DNA of 64,000 nucleotides. Origin: Actinopolyspora lacussalsi subsp. righensis (lineage in GTDB: Bacteria; Actinomycetota; Actinomycetes; Mycobacteriales; Pseudonocardiaceae). Of the stretch, positions 10,962 through 18,303 are shown piece after piece; the stretch's first letter is position 1, and every line of letters starts with the position of its first letter. The notes under the pieces are model-generated. The model did no database searches. It worked only from the letters and a program-made list of their open reading frames with translations, and was not told where the DNA came from. A program made the translations under genes and the position numbers. The stretch covers positions 62,001-126,000 of the forward strand of contig NZ_FPAT01000013.1 in the NCBI RefSeq assembly GCF_900116555.1. The letters are read 5' to 3'.

Positions 10962-11777
10962 TCAGCCGAAGGCGGCGATGTGCTCCCGGGCCCACTGCCG
11001 GAAAGTACGCGCGGACCTTCCCGTGATCCGCCGAACCGTGTCCGGCAGCCCCGGATCCCCGCCATCCGTGGCGAGCATGTCCTCGACGATCCCGGCGGGC
11101 ATGTACTCCAGCATCCGTCGCCGGGCCTGTTCGGTGCTCAGCTCCACGAATTCGACGGGGCGCCCCAGTTCCTCTGCCAGCACGGCCACCCGCTGCGCGA
11201 CGGTGAGCTTCTCGGGCCCCGTCAGCGAGTGGATCCGCTGTTCATGGTCCGACTCGGTGAGCGCCCGAGCCGCGACCGCGGCGATGTCGGCGGGATCGAC
11301 GACCTGCGAGCCCTCCGGGTTCTCGTGGGCGTACACGCTGCCGTGCTCGGTGATCGAGGGGGTCCATCGGAACGCGTTGGACATGAACTCCCACGGCCGC
11401 AGCACTGTCCAGTCGAGCCCGCTGTCCCGCAGGGCCTTCTCCCCGGCCAGCGCCCCACTGCCGATGAAGGACTCCGGGTGCGTCTCGGCGAGCAGCGAGG
11501 AGACCAGCACCACCCGCCGCACTCCTGCCTCGGCGGCCCGGTGCAGTATCGCCGGAACGTCGCCGGGCGAACCGAGCAGGAAGAACCCAGTCACCCCCGC
11601 GAAGGCGTCCCGGAGCGAGTCCGGATCTTCGAGGTCACCGGATACGGCCTCGACCCCGTCGGGGAACTCCGCCCCGCCGGGATCACGGGTGGTCGCCCGC
11701 ACCGCGAATCCCGCCTCGTGCAGGTCACGTACCAGGCAGCGACCGATGTTGCCGGTCGCCGAAGTCACCAGGATCAT
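10962..11777 (-). CDS. NmrA-like NAD(P)-binding protein
   Basis: From ATG 11777 the protein is 271 aa. It begins with a Rossmann fold (ILVTSATGNIGRCLVRDL, a GxxGxxG variant) and follows the NmrA/SDR-atypical pattern: a short strand-turn SGDLEDP, VVLVSSLLAE, and a substrate region LRPWEFMSNAF. Such proteins either reduce quinones or sense NAD(P) redox state; the usual YxxxK catalytic pair is absent, so a reductase of the NmrA/QorB type or a sensor is most likely. A paralogue of the same family lies at 35013. It stands alone between clpB and the YceI gene. Confidence 0.8.
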   Translation of the reverse strand: MILVTSATGNIGRCLVRDLHEAGFAVRATTRDPGGAEFPDGVEAVSGDLEDPDSLRDAFAGVTGFFLLGSPGDVPAILHRAAEAGVRRVVLVSSLLAETHPESFIGSGALAGEKALRDSGLDWTVLRPWEFMSNAFRWTPSITEHGSVYAHENPEGSQVVDPADIAAVAARALTESDHEQRIHSLTGPEKLTVAQRVAVLAEELGRPVEFVELSTEQARRRMLEYMPAGIVEDMLATDGGDPGLPDTVRRITGRSARTFRQWAREHIAAFG

Positions 11778-11996
11778 GCGCTCTCCGAATCTCGTCCACG
11801 AAGCCAACAGGCGAAACCGCCGGGCACGGCGAACCCCGTCGGGAAACTCCGTCGGGAAACTCCGTCGGGAGTTCGCGCCCCGAGGGCGGCACGCGGACGA
11901 GTCTGGATCTTCCAGCGCACTCGAAGTCAACGATGCTCGGAGCACGGCGCCGCGCACCACCGCGCGGCGGGGCCCCTCGGGACGGAGCGACGGCAT

Positions 11997-12012
11997 TGTT
12001 TCGCGTGAAACA
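11997..12012. other. parS: Candidate parS site (ParB-binding)
   Basis: TGTTTCGCGTGAAACA differs in one base (G for A at position 7) from the canonical bacterial parS TGTTTCACGTGAAACA. It lies in the 267-bp intergenic region between the YceI gene stop and the NmrA-like gene start. parS sites cluster near oriC in actinobacteria, and neighbouring genes agree with an origin-proximal position. Confidence 0.6.
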
Positions 12013-12044
12013 TCATCCCGGAGACCGCGAGAGACCCGGCCCGC

Positions 12045-12905
12045 TCAGCTCGCGCCCTCGGCGAACACCGCCTGCACGTCGAGCTCGATCCGCAGCGTGG
12101 TGCCGATCGCGGCGATTCCGGTGCTCAGCGACTGGTTGAAGGTCATCGCGAAGTCCTCGCGCCGCAGGATGGTGCTCGCCGAGGCGGAGGCCCTGGTGCC
12201 GCCCCACGGGTCGGCCCCCACCCCGGTGAACCTGGTCTCCAACCGCACCGGACGGGTGACCCCGCACAGCGTCAGTTCGCCGTCGAGATCCCAGTGGTCG
12301 TGCCCGCGCGATATCCCGGTGGAGGTGAAGCCGATCCGGGGGTGGTTCGCGACGTCGAGGAAGTCACCGCTGCGCAGGTGCTCGTCGCGCTGCGCGTTTC
12401 CGGTGTCCACGGTCGCGGCGTCGATCCGGACGTCGACCGAGGAGGACTCCACCGGCCTGGCTATCCGGATCTCACCACCGAACTCGTTGAACCGACCGTG
12501 GATGCTGCTGATCCCCAGGTGCTTCGCGGTGGCGCGGATGGCGGAGTGCGCCGGATCGATGTGCCACAATCCGGGCTCGGGCAGCTCGTCACCGCCTCCC
12601 ACCGGGGAGAGCTCCACCCCGTCCAGCTCGACGACGTTGCCCTGCCGCACCATCGCGGTGCGCGCGAGCGGCTGGTGCCCCAGTGCCGTGACGATCGCCG
12701 TGTAGCGTCCCGACGGCAGCGCCTGCACCGTGGCTTCCCCCGCCGAGTCGGCGGGAGCGCGTCCCACCTGGGTCCCCGAGGCGTCGGTGACCGTGAGCAC
12801 CGCTTCCGGCAGCGGCCAACCACCGAGCGTGCGGGCCCGCACTGTGACCGCTCCGCTCGGTGCCGGATCGTGCCGTTCGCTGACCTCGCCCTGGCCGAGG
12901 CTCAT
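12045..12905 (-). CDS. YceI-like protein with N-terminal carboxypeptidase-regulatory-like domain
   Basis: A 286-aa protein in two parts. Residues ~20-105 form a transthyretin-like beta-sandwich (VRARTLGGWPLPEAVLTVTD...GRYTAIVTALGHQP). The rest is a YceI lipocalin-like barrel beginning LWHIDPAHSAIRATAKHLG and carrying SVDVRIDAATVDTGN and FTSTGI. YceI barrels bind isoprenoid or quinone-like lipids. No signal peptide is visible, so it may be cytoplasmic. The same extra domain occurs three times at the end of the neighbouring transporter, which suggests a shared envelope or stress role. Confidence 0.85.
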   Translation of the reverse strand: MSLGQGEVSERHDPAPSGAVTVRARTLGGWPLPEAVLTVTDASGTQVGRAPADSAGEATVQALPSGRYTAIVTALGHQPLARTAMVRQGNVVELDGVELSPVGGGDELPEPGLWHIDPAHSAIRATAKHLGISSIHGRFNEFGGEIRIARPVESSSVDVRIDAATVDTGNAQRDEHLRSGDFLDVANHPRIGFTSTGISRGHDHWDLDGELTLCGVTRPVRLETRFTGVGADPWGGTRASASASTILRREDFAMTFNQSLSTGIAAIGTTLRIELDVQAVFAEGAS

Positions 12906-13063
12906 CGGAGTGTCCTCCCCTGCGTGAAACCGCGGAGCCGGGAGTAGCCGGATCCGCCGGTCTGGTTCGAAGAATCGCGCCGTCGGTGAACGCGCGGTCG
13001 GTGAACGCGCCGTCGGCGATCGGCCCACGGGACCGGCCACCCGCGGCGGGCCGACCCCGCCCG

Positions 13064-15775
13064 CTACTCCAGGCCGAGGGCGATGTCGTGCTCGACGTGC
13101 TCGTCCCGCACGCTGAGGTTGTTCGCGGTCGGCGCGTAACCGGTGGCGATCACGGTGTAGTCGCCGTGCGAGAGGTCGGTGAACCGGTACTCCCCGTCCG
13201 GACCGGTGACCGTGGCCGCGACCACGCCGCCCGAGGCGTCCAGCAGGGTCACCTGAGCCTCCGGCACGGCGTGCCCGAGCCGGGCCGAGCGGATCACGCC
13301 GCGCACCTCGGCACCCGACTCCAGCGACACGTCCAGCGTGGCGCGCTGCCCCTCGGACAGCGCCACCTCGGTACTGGTGGGCTGGTATCCCTCGGCGGTG
13401 ACGGTCAGGGCGTAGGAACCGCCGACCAGATCGTTGAACTCGTAGCCGCCCCCACCGCCCGTGCGCGCGGCGGCCACCACGGAGCCGCGCACGTCGGTGA
13501 GCACCACCGTGGCGTCCGGCACCGGTACCGGACCACTGTGGACCATGCCGGACAGTCCACCACCGCCGGAGAGCTCGACGTCGTGGCGCACCGTGCGCCC
13601 GGATACCGCGACCATGGCCGCCGCGGGTTGATAGTCGTCGGCCGCGGCGATCAGCACATAGGTGCCGCCACCGGCGGGGTTCACCCGATAGTTTCCCTGG
13701 TCATCCGAGTGGGTGCGATCGACCTGATTTCCCACCGAGTCGGTGAGCGTGAGCACCACCCCCGACAGGGGGACCCCACCCGGACCTCGGACCACGCCGT
13801 ACACGGTGGGAGCACCGTCGTCCGGGTAGAGCGAACCGGCCAGACTGGCGCCGTTCGCGCCGTGCACGTTCGCTCCGAACCCGTTGTTCGACAATGCGGC
13901 TGACCTGCCACCCGTCGAGTTCTCCCCAAGGTTTTCCACAGACCTTTCCACAGAGTTGTCCACAGGGTCGACCGATGTGTTCACAGGGCGCTCCACTGCC
14001 TCCGATATGTGGCCTTCGCGGGTGATCGGCTGCGCCGAACTCGGTGAACCGGCCACCGATCCGTCACCACCACTCGACGAGTTATCCACAGATTTGCTCA
14101 AGTTCTCCACAGCCCGGTGCTTGCCGCCCTCCGCCGGTTGGTCGTGCTTCTCGACGGTGGTGCGCAGCGGCACCTCGCGAATGAACAGCACGGCGAGCAG
14201 CGTCACCACCGAGACGCAGGCGGTGATCAGGAACAGGTCCCCGATGGCCCTGCCGTAGGAGTCGTGCAGGATCGCCTCGATCGGGGCGGGCAGACTGTTG
14301 ATGTCCAGCGAGACGCTGCCGTTCCCGCCGCTCAGCGAGGGGGCCGGTCCGGGCAGTTCCGCCATCCCCTCCCGGGCGTACTCGCTGACCCTGCTGCCCA
14401 GCACGGCGCCGAGCACCGAGACCCCGGCGGACCCGCCGAGGGTGCGGAAGAAGGTCACCACCGAGGTGACCGAGCCCATGTCCTTGATATCGACGCTGTT
14501 CTGCACCGCGAGCACGAGGTTCTGCATCAGGGCGCCGACCCCGATTCCCATGAGGGCGAGGTAGACGTCCACGAGCGGCAGCGGCGTGTCCGAGTCGATC
14601 GTGCTCAGCAGTCCCATCCCCAGGGTCAGCACCAGACCGCCCCCGATCAGGAACGGTTTGATCTTGCCGGTGACCCGGGAGATGATCTGTCCGGTCACCG
14701 TCGAGGAGACGAACAGGCCGAGCACCATCGGCAGCGTCATCAGTCCTGCCTCGGTGGGGGTGTAGCCGCGCCCGAGCTGGAAGTACTGCGCGAGGAAGAC
14801 CGCACCGCCGAACATGGCCGTGCCGACGGCGACCATGGCGACGATCGCCAGCGAGACCGTGGGATTGCGGAACATTCCCAGCGGCACTATCGGCTCGCGA
14901 ACCCTGGTCTCCACGAACACCGCGAGTATCACGGCGAGCACACCGCCCGCCACGAACCCGAACGTGGCCCAGGAAAGCCAGTCGAACTGCTTGCCCGCCA
15001 ACGACACCCACGCCAGCAGCAGGCTCACTCCGCCGACGAGGAACAGCGCGCCGAACCAGTCGATGGAGACATCGCGCTTGATCACCGGCAACCGCAGGAC
15101 TCGTCCCAGCACCAGGAACGCGATCACCGCGATCGGCGCTGTCACCCAGAAACACCAGCGCCACCCGAGCGGCGAATCCACGATGAGTCCACCGACCAAC
15201 GGTCCACTGGTGGTGGCCACGGCGAAGGTGGCACCGATGTAGCCGGTGTAGCGACCGCGGTCGCGCGGCGCGACCATCGCGGCGAGCACCACCTGGATCA
15301 ACGCCTGCATCCCGCCCATACCGATGCCCTGGATGGCGCGGAAACCGATGAGCATCCCCATCGACTGCGAGAAACCGCCGAGCACCGAACCGATCGTGAA
15401 GATGGTGATCGAGAGCTGGTACAGCAGTTTCTTGCTGAACAGGTCCGAGAGCTTGCCCCAGATCGGGGTGGTGGCCGTGGAGGTCAGCAGCATGGCCGTG
15501 ACCACCCAGGTGTACTGGCCCTGCGTACCGTTGAGCTCCGCGGTGATCCTGGGCAGCGCGTTGGACACGATCGTGGAGCTCAGGATCGCCACCAGCAGGG
15601 CCAGCAGCAGCCCGGTCAGTGCCTTGAGCACCTGGCGGTGCGTCATCGGGCCGCCGAGTCCTCCCTGGTCACCGGCGCCGGTGGACGAGGTGTCCCGCGC
15701 TGGGGCCCGGCCGTCGGCGGCATCGCCGGACGAAGCGAGCCCCGACCCGGCTCCCGCGACGTTCGAGGTGCTCAT
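13064..15775 (-). CDS. DHA2-family MFS drug exporter with three C-terminal beta-sandwich domains
   Basis: A 903-aa fusion. Residues ~45-560 form a 14-helix EmrB/QacA-type exporter (ITAELNGTQGQYTWVVTAMLL, GRALQGIG-like AIQGIGMGGM, GPLVGGLIVD). A hydrophilic linker with SVEN/SVDN/SVER repeats (about 570-660) follows, then three carboxypeptidase-regulatory-like domains, each with a YxVxAxGYQP-type strand. The last ~270 residues are unusual for an MFS pump and are likely cytoplasmic. The start codon overlaps the stop of the upstream marR (ATGA). The linker is dense in DnaA-box-like sequence at the DNA level. Exported substrate unknown. Confidence 0.92.
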   Translation of the reverse strand: MSTSNVAGAGSGLASSGDAADGRAPARDTSSTGAGDQGGLGGPMTHRQVLKALTGLLLALLVAILSSTIVSNALPRITAELNGTQGQYTWVVTAMLLTSTATTPIWGKLSDLFSKKLLYQLSITIFTIGSVLGGFSQSMGMLIGFRAIQGIGMGGMQALIQVVLAAMVAPRDRGRYTGYIGATFAVATTSGPLVGGLIVDSPLGWRWCFWVTAPIAVIAFLVLGRVLRLPVIKRDVSIDWFGALFLVGGVSLLLAWVSLAGKQFDWLSWATFGFVAGGVLAVILAVFVETRVREPIVPLGMFRNPTVSLAIVAMVAVGTAMFGGAVFLAQYFQLGRGYTPTEAGLMTLPMVLGLFVSSTVTGQIISRVTGKIKPFLIGGGLVLTLGMGLLSTIDSDTPLPLVDVYLALMGIGVGALMQNLVLAVQNSVDIKDMGSVTSVVTFFRTLGGSAGVSVLGAVLGSRVSEYAREGMAELPGPAPSLSGGNGSVSLDINSLPAPIEAILHDSYGRAIGDLFLITACVSVVTLLAVLFIREVPLRTTVEKHDQPAEGGKHRAVENLSKSVDNSSSGGDGSVAGSPSSAQPITREGHISEAVERPVNTSVDPVDNSVERSVENLGENSTGGRSAALSNNGFGANVHGANGASLAGSLYPDDGAPTVYGVVRGPGGVPLSGVVLTLTDSVGNQVDRTHSDDQGNYRVNPAGGGTYVLIAAADDYQPAAAMVAVSGRTVRHDVELSGGGGLSGMVHSGPVPVPDATVVLTDVRGSVVAAARTGGGGGYEFNDLVGGSYALTVTAEGYQPTSTEVALSEGQRATLDVSLESGAEVRGVIRSARLGHAVPEAQVTLLDASGGVVAATVTGPDGEYRFTDLSHGDYTVIATGYAPTANNLSVRDEHVEHDIALGLE
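13932..14111. repeat. Cluster of DnaA-box-like 9-mers within the MFS linker
   Basis: Five 9-mers of the form TTnTCCACA or close: TTTTCCACA (13932), CTTTCCACA (13944), TTGTCCACA (13956), TTATCCACA (14082) and TTCTCCACA (14103). The first three are spaced exactly 12 bp. TTGTCCACA and TTATCCACA are perfect DnaA boxes. On the coding strand they spell repeated SV[D/E]N-type residues, so a purely protein-level origin is possible. Confidence 0.6.
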
Positions 15776-16281
15776 CGATTTCCTTCCTCGGCCGTGCCTT
15801 CCGGGGTCGCGAGGTCTTCCGGGGTCGCGAGCAGCTGTCTGGAAGCGCTCAGCAAGTCGTCCGAAAGGGCGCGGAGCAGTTCGTCCAGTTCGGCGAGCCG
15901 ACTCTCGTCCCAGTCGTCGAGCACCGCCTCGCTGAGCCAGCGCGCCTTCTGCCGCTCGCGCTCCTCGAGTGCGGCCCGCCCCCGCTCGGTGGCTCGCAGC
16001 AACGAGACCCTGCGGTCGGTCGGATCGGGTCTGCGCTCGATCAGCCCCTCCTGTTCGAGCTGAGCGAGCTGTCTGCTCACCACTGAGGTGTCCACGACCC
16101 GGTGGTGCGCCAGATCGGAGGCCCTCGACTCGCCACCGTGGACCAGCTCGGACAACAGACCGGTCCCCGACGTGCTCAGTTCGTTGCCGTGCTGCGCCCG
16201 CTGCAGCGCGAGCTGCCTCATCCCCAGCAACTTGCGGAGCGGTTCCAGCAACCGCTCGCAGGATTCGAAGTGCGATCCCAT
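15772..16281 (-). CDS. MarR-family regulator of the MFS exporter
   Basis: A 169-aa MarR protein: a helix-rich dimerisation region, then a winged HTH (SELVHGGESRASDLAHHRVVDTSVVSRQLAQLEQEGLIERR) with the conserved wing DRRVSLLRATERGRA. It is the first gene of a two-gene operon with the exporter; the stop TGA overlaps the exporter's ATG. A perfect 8-3-8 palindrome 12 bp upstream of its start is almost certainly its own operator, so autorepression relieved by a drug-like ligand is expected. Confidence 0.93.
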   Translation of the reverse strand: MGSHFESCERLLEPLRKLLGMRQLALQRAQHGNELSTSGTGLLSELVHGGESRASDLAHHRVVDTSVVSRQLAQLEQEGLIERRPDPTDRRVSLLRATERGRAALEERERQKARWLSEAVLDDWDESRLAELDELLRALSDDLLSASRQLLATPEDLATPEGTAEEGNR

Positions 16282-16293
16282 CGGGCATTCCTT

Positions 16294-16312
16294 TGGTTGG
16301 TACAACCAACCA
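16294..16312. promoter_or_regulatory. MarR operator: perfect 8-3-8 palindrome
   Basis: TGGTTGGT-ACA-ACCAACCA lies immediately upstream of the marR start at 16281. A second palindrome AAGGATCCTT follows at 16314-16323 and may overlap the promoter. Confidence 0.8.
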
Positions 16313-16452
16313 TAAGGATCCTTAGTTTCAGTAAGCAACTTGATTGACGGGGTGGAGAGGGAGGTCACACTCGAAGTGCGCGACCGAACCGCGGCAGTCC
16401 TCGGAAGGGACGGTCGAACGACCATCCGATACGGTGAGGCGAGGAAGCTGGG

Positions 16453-16947
16453 TCAGTACATCGCGTTGAGCTTGCCGAGCAGTCTCGCGAACTGGTGCAG
16501 ATCGTCGTTGGACCACTGCACGAAGTCCTCCCGCAGATGGCGGGAACGACGCTGCCGCGCCCCGTCCAGTCGTTGCCTGCCGGACTCGGAGAGCTGGATC
16601 AGCCTGGCCCTGCCGTCCTGGGGGTCGGGGGCGCGGCGCAGCAGATCCAACCGCTCCAGGTTGGCTATCTGCCTGCTGACGGTGGACTTGTCCAGACCGA
16701 TGCGCTCGGCCATCTCGATGGCGCGCATGGAACCAGCGTCGGCGACCATGAGCAACAGGCTGTAGGAGGCGGGGTCGAGCTCGGGGTGGACCTCGGCGGC
16801 CACCTCCAACGACATCTTGCGGGCACGGCGGAACATCATGGCGAGTTCACGCTCGACCTCGGCAGCCGCCTGTTCGCGCTCGGCACCGGCCGAACCCCAC
16901 GACTCGGAGGCCACCTCGCCTGCCCCGTCCGGAATGTCCTCGGTCAC
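16453..16947 (-). CDS. MarR-family regulator
   Basis: A 164-aa MarR protein beginning at GTG 16947, chosen because GGGAGG precedes it; the open frame upstream runs through a dispersed palindrome and is unlikely to be coding. The winged HTH is clear (AIEMAERIGLDKSTVSRQIANLERLDLLRRAPDPQDGRARLIQLSESGRQ). It is transcribed in the same direction as the MarR-MFS pair about 170 bp downstream, but the palindromic operator and the gap argue for separate promoters. Ligand and targets are unknown. Confidence 0.9.
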   Translation of the reverse strand: MTEDIPDGAGEVASESWGSAGAEREQAAAEVERELAMMFRRARKMSLEVAAEVHPELDPASYSLLLMVADAGSMRAIEMAERIGLDKSTVSRQIANLERLDLLRRAPDPQDGRARLIQLSESGRQRLDGARQRRSRHLREDFVQWSNDDLHQFARLLGKLNAMY

Positions 16948-17039
16948 GAGCTCGCCCTCCCATCGCCGACATCCCCAGTGTGACGGTGTCGTACCACGCG
17001 CGGGCAGGCGGTCCTTCGACCGGAATCGCACCCTCTTAC

Positions 17040-17060
17040 ATTTCGCGAGAAATCGACGCC
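17040..17060 (+). repeat. Dispersed palindrome, copy 4
   Basis: ATTTC-GCGA-GAAAT followed by CGACGCC, in the gap between two minus-strand genes, only 60 bp from copy 5. Confidence 0.85.
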
Positions 17061-17112
17061 CAGCGTTTACGCCCAGCGTTGACACCCAGCGCGACGGCGC
17101 GGTCCCGGCGAT

Positions 17113-17134
17113 GTCAATTTCTCGCGAAATCGCC
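17113..17134 (-). repeat. Dispersed palindrome, copy 5 (inverted)
   Basis: The minus strand reads GGCGATTTC-GCGA-GAAATTGAC. Copies 4 and 5 lie in opposite orientation about 50 bp apart and could pair with each other to form a larger cruciform. Confidence 0.85.
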
Positions 17135-17175
17135 GCGCCACCGGCGCCGCCGGGCGAACCGAGCCGACATCTGGC

Positions 17176-18072
17176 TCAGTCGTGCTGGGGCTGCGTTTCG
17201 TGCCAGGGGCGCGCCGTTCCCTTCGCCGCGAAGTAGTCCCCGCCCTTGCGCTTGACGTCGTCGGTCCCCCACGAGCGTTCCCGCGACACGGGGGCCATTC
17301 GCGGGATGTGCTTGCGGCAGTGGATGTAGGCCTCCTCGACCTGCACGACCACCCAACGTTCCGGTTTGCGGCCGCGTTCGAAATCCGAGCGGAGCCCGGG
17401 GTGGATGGCTCTGAGGTCGGAATCCTCCAGGATCCTGGCCTTGCCGTTGACGTGCAGCCCGATCAACTCGTCGACGAAATCGATCAGCAGGATACCGACG
17501 TGCGGGTTCTCGCTGATGTTTCCCAGACTCGCCATGACTCCGTTGCCCCGGTACTCGGGATAGGCCACGTGGCGATCCCCCAGCACCTCGATGAATCCCT
17601 TGGGGCCTGCCCGGAGGCTGGAGTCGCACTCGCCGTGTCCGTCCGCGGTGGCGATGAAGGCCATGCTCATCGAGACGATGAACTCCTTCATCCGCTCGTT
17701 GAGGTGATCGAGCACCTGGTCGTTGTAGAACTTGTGGGCACGGCGCTCGGTCTCGTAGGCGCTCTGCAGCAGGTGCTCACCCGCCGAGCCGGGCATGGCG
17801 CTCCGCTCGTTCGGCGCGAAGGGATCCTCCGGCCGCCGCGATTCGGCCGTGGAGTCCGAAGTGGACTGAAAGGGGCGAACGGGACGCAGTCGGGGCCGCG
17901 TCGGACCGTCGTCGTAGCGGCTCTGCCCACCGGAGGACGACTCGGTGTGCGTCCGATCGGAGACGCTCGGTGACGAATCCGCGAGTTCGAGCTCCAACAG
18001 ATCCGCCGTCGCCATGCCGGTGGGACGGCGGGATTCGGGGGAAGGTAACCAGTCCGCGATCACGCGCCTCAC
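17176..18072 (-). CDS. Pyridoxamine 5'-phosphate oxidase-like (FMN split-barrel) protein
   Basis: Up to 298 aa. The first ~95 residues are low-complexity (Ser/Arg/Pro) and the true start may be further in, for example at the Met of MPGSAGEHLLQ. The rest is a PPOX-type flavin-binding barrel: MAFIATADGHGECDSSLRAGPKGFIEVL, VAYPEYRGNGVMASLGNISENPHVGILLIDF and HVNGKARIL. Many members reduce small molecules with FMN or F420. It is divergent from a globin-reductase gene across 231 bp, a pairing consistent with nitric-oxide or redox stress handling, though that is inference. Confidence 0.8.
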   Translation of the reverse strand: MRRVIADWLPSPESRRPTGMATADLLELELADSSPSVSDRTHTESSSGGQSRYDDGPTRPRLRPVRPFQSTSDSTAESRRPEDPFAPNERSAMPGSAGEHLLQSAYETERRAHKFYNDQVLDHLNERMKEFIVSMSMAFIATADGHGECDSSLRAGPKGFIEVLGDRHVAYPEYRGNGVMASLGNISENPHVGILLIDFVDELIGLHVNGKARILEDSDLRAIHPGLRSDFERGRKPERWVVVQVEEAYIHCRKHIPRMAPVSRERSWGTDDVKRKGGDYFAAKGTARPWHETQPQHD

Positions 18073-18229
18073 CGTGTCACGCCGCGATATGGATGCAAGT
18101 GGGTCAAAACGGATTGAACACGAGTGTGTGAGCTCTCATGACGATGAGTATTAAACAACCACTCGAAGGTGGCATCAAGGGTCACACAAGCCCAAAAAGG
18201 GGTTAGAGTTTCGGACAGTCGGGGGACAT

Positions 18230-18257
18230 GTATACGGATACCAGGTATACGGACACC
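18230..18257. promoter_or_regulatory. Direct repeat upstream of the globin-reductase gene
   Basis: GTATACGGATACC at 18230 and GTATACGGACACC at 18245 have a 15-bp period and end 46 bp before the ATG. This is a plausible activator or repressor site; I do not recognise the cognate regulator. Confidence 0.5.
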
Positions 18258-18303
18258 GTGCCGGACCGACACGGCCGCCTATGTGGAGAGAATCGCCCGA
18301 ACC

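Noticed and set aside
13932-14111. Chromosomal origin (oriC)
   Set aside because: The boxes lie within a coding sequence, there is no AT-rich unwinding region, and dnaA/dnaN are absent.
18230-18257. NsrR or FNR binding site before the globin gene
   Set aside because: The direct repeat does not match consensus sites I know for either regulator.
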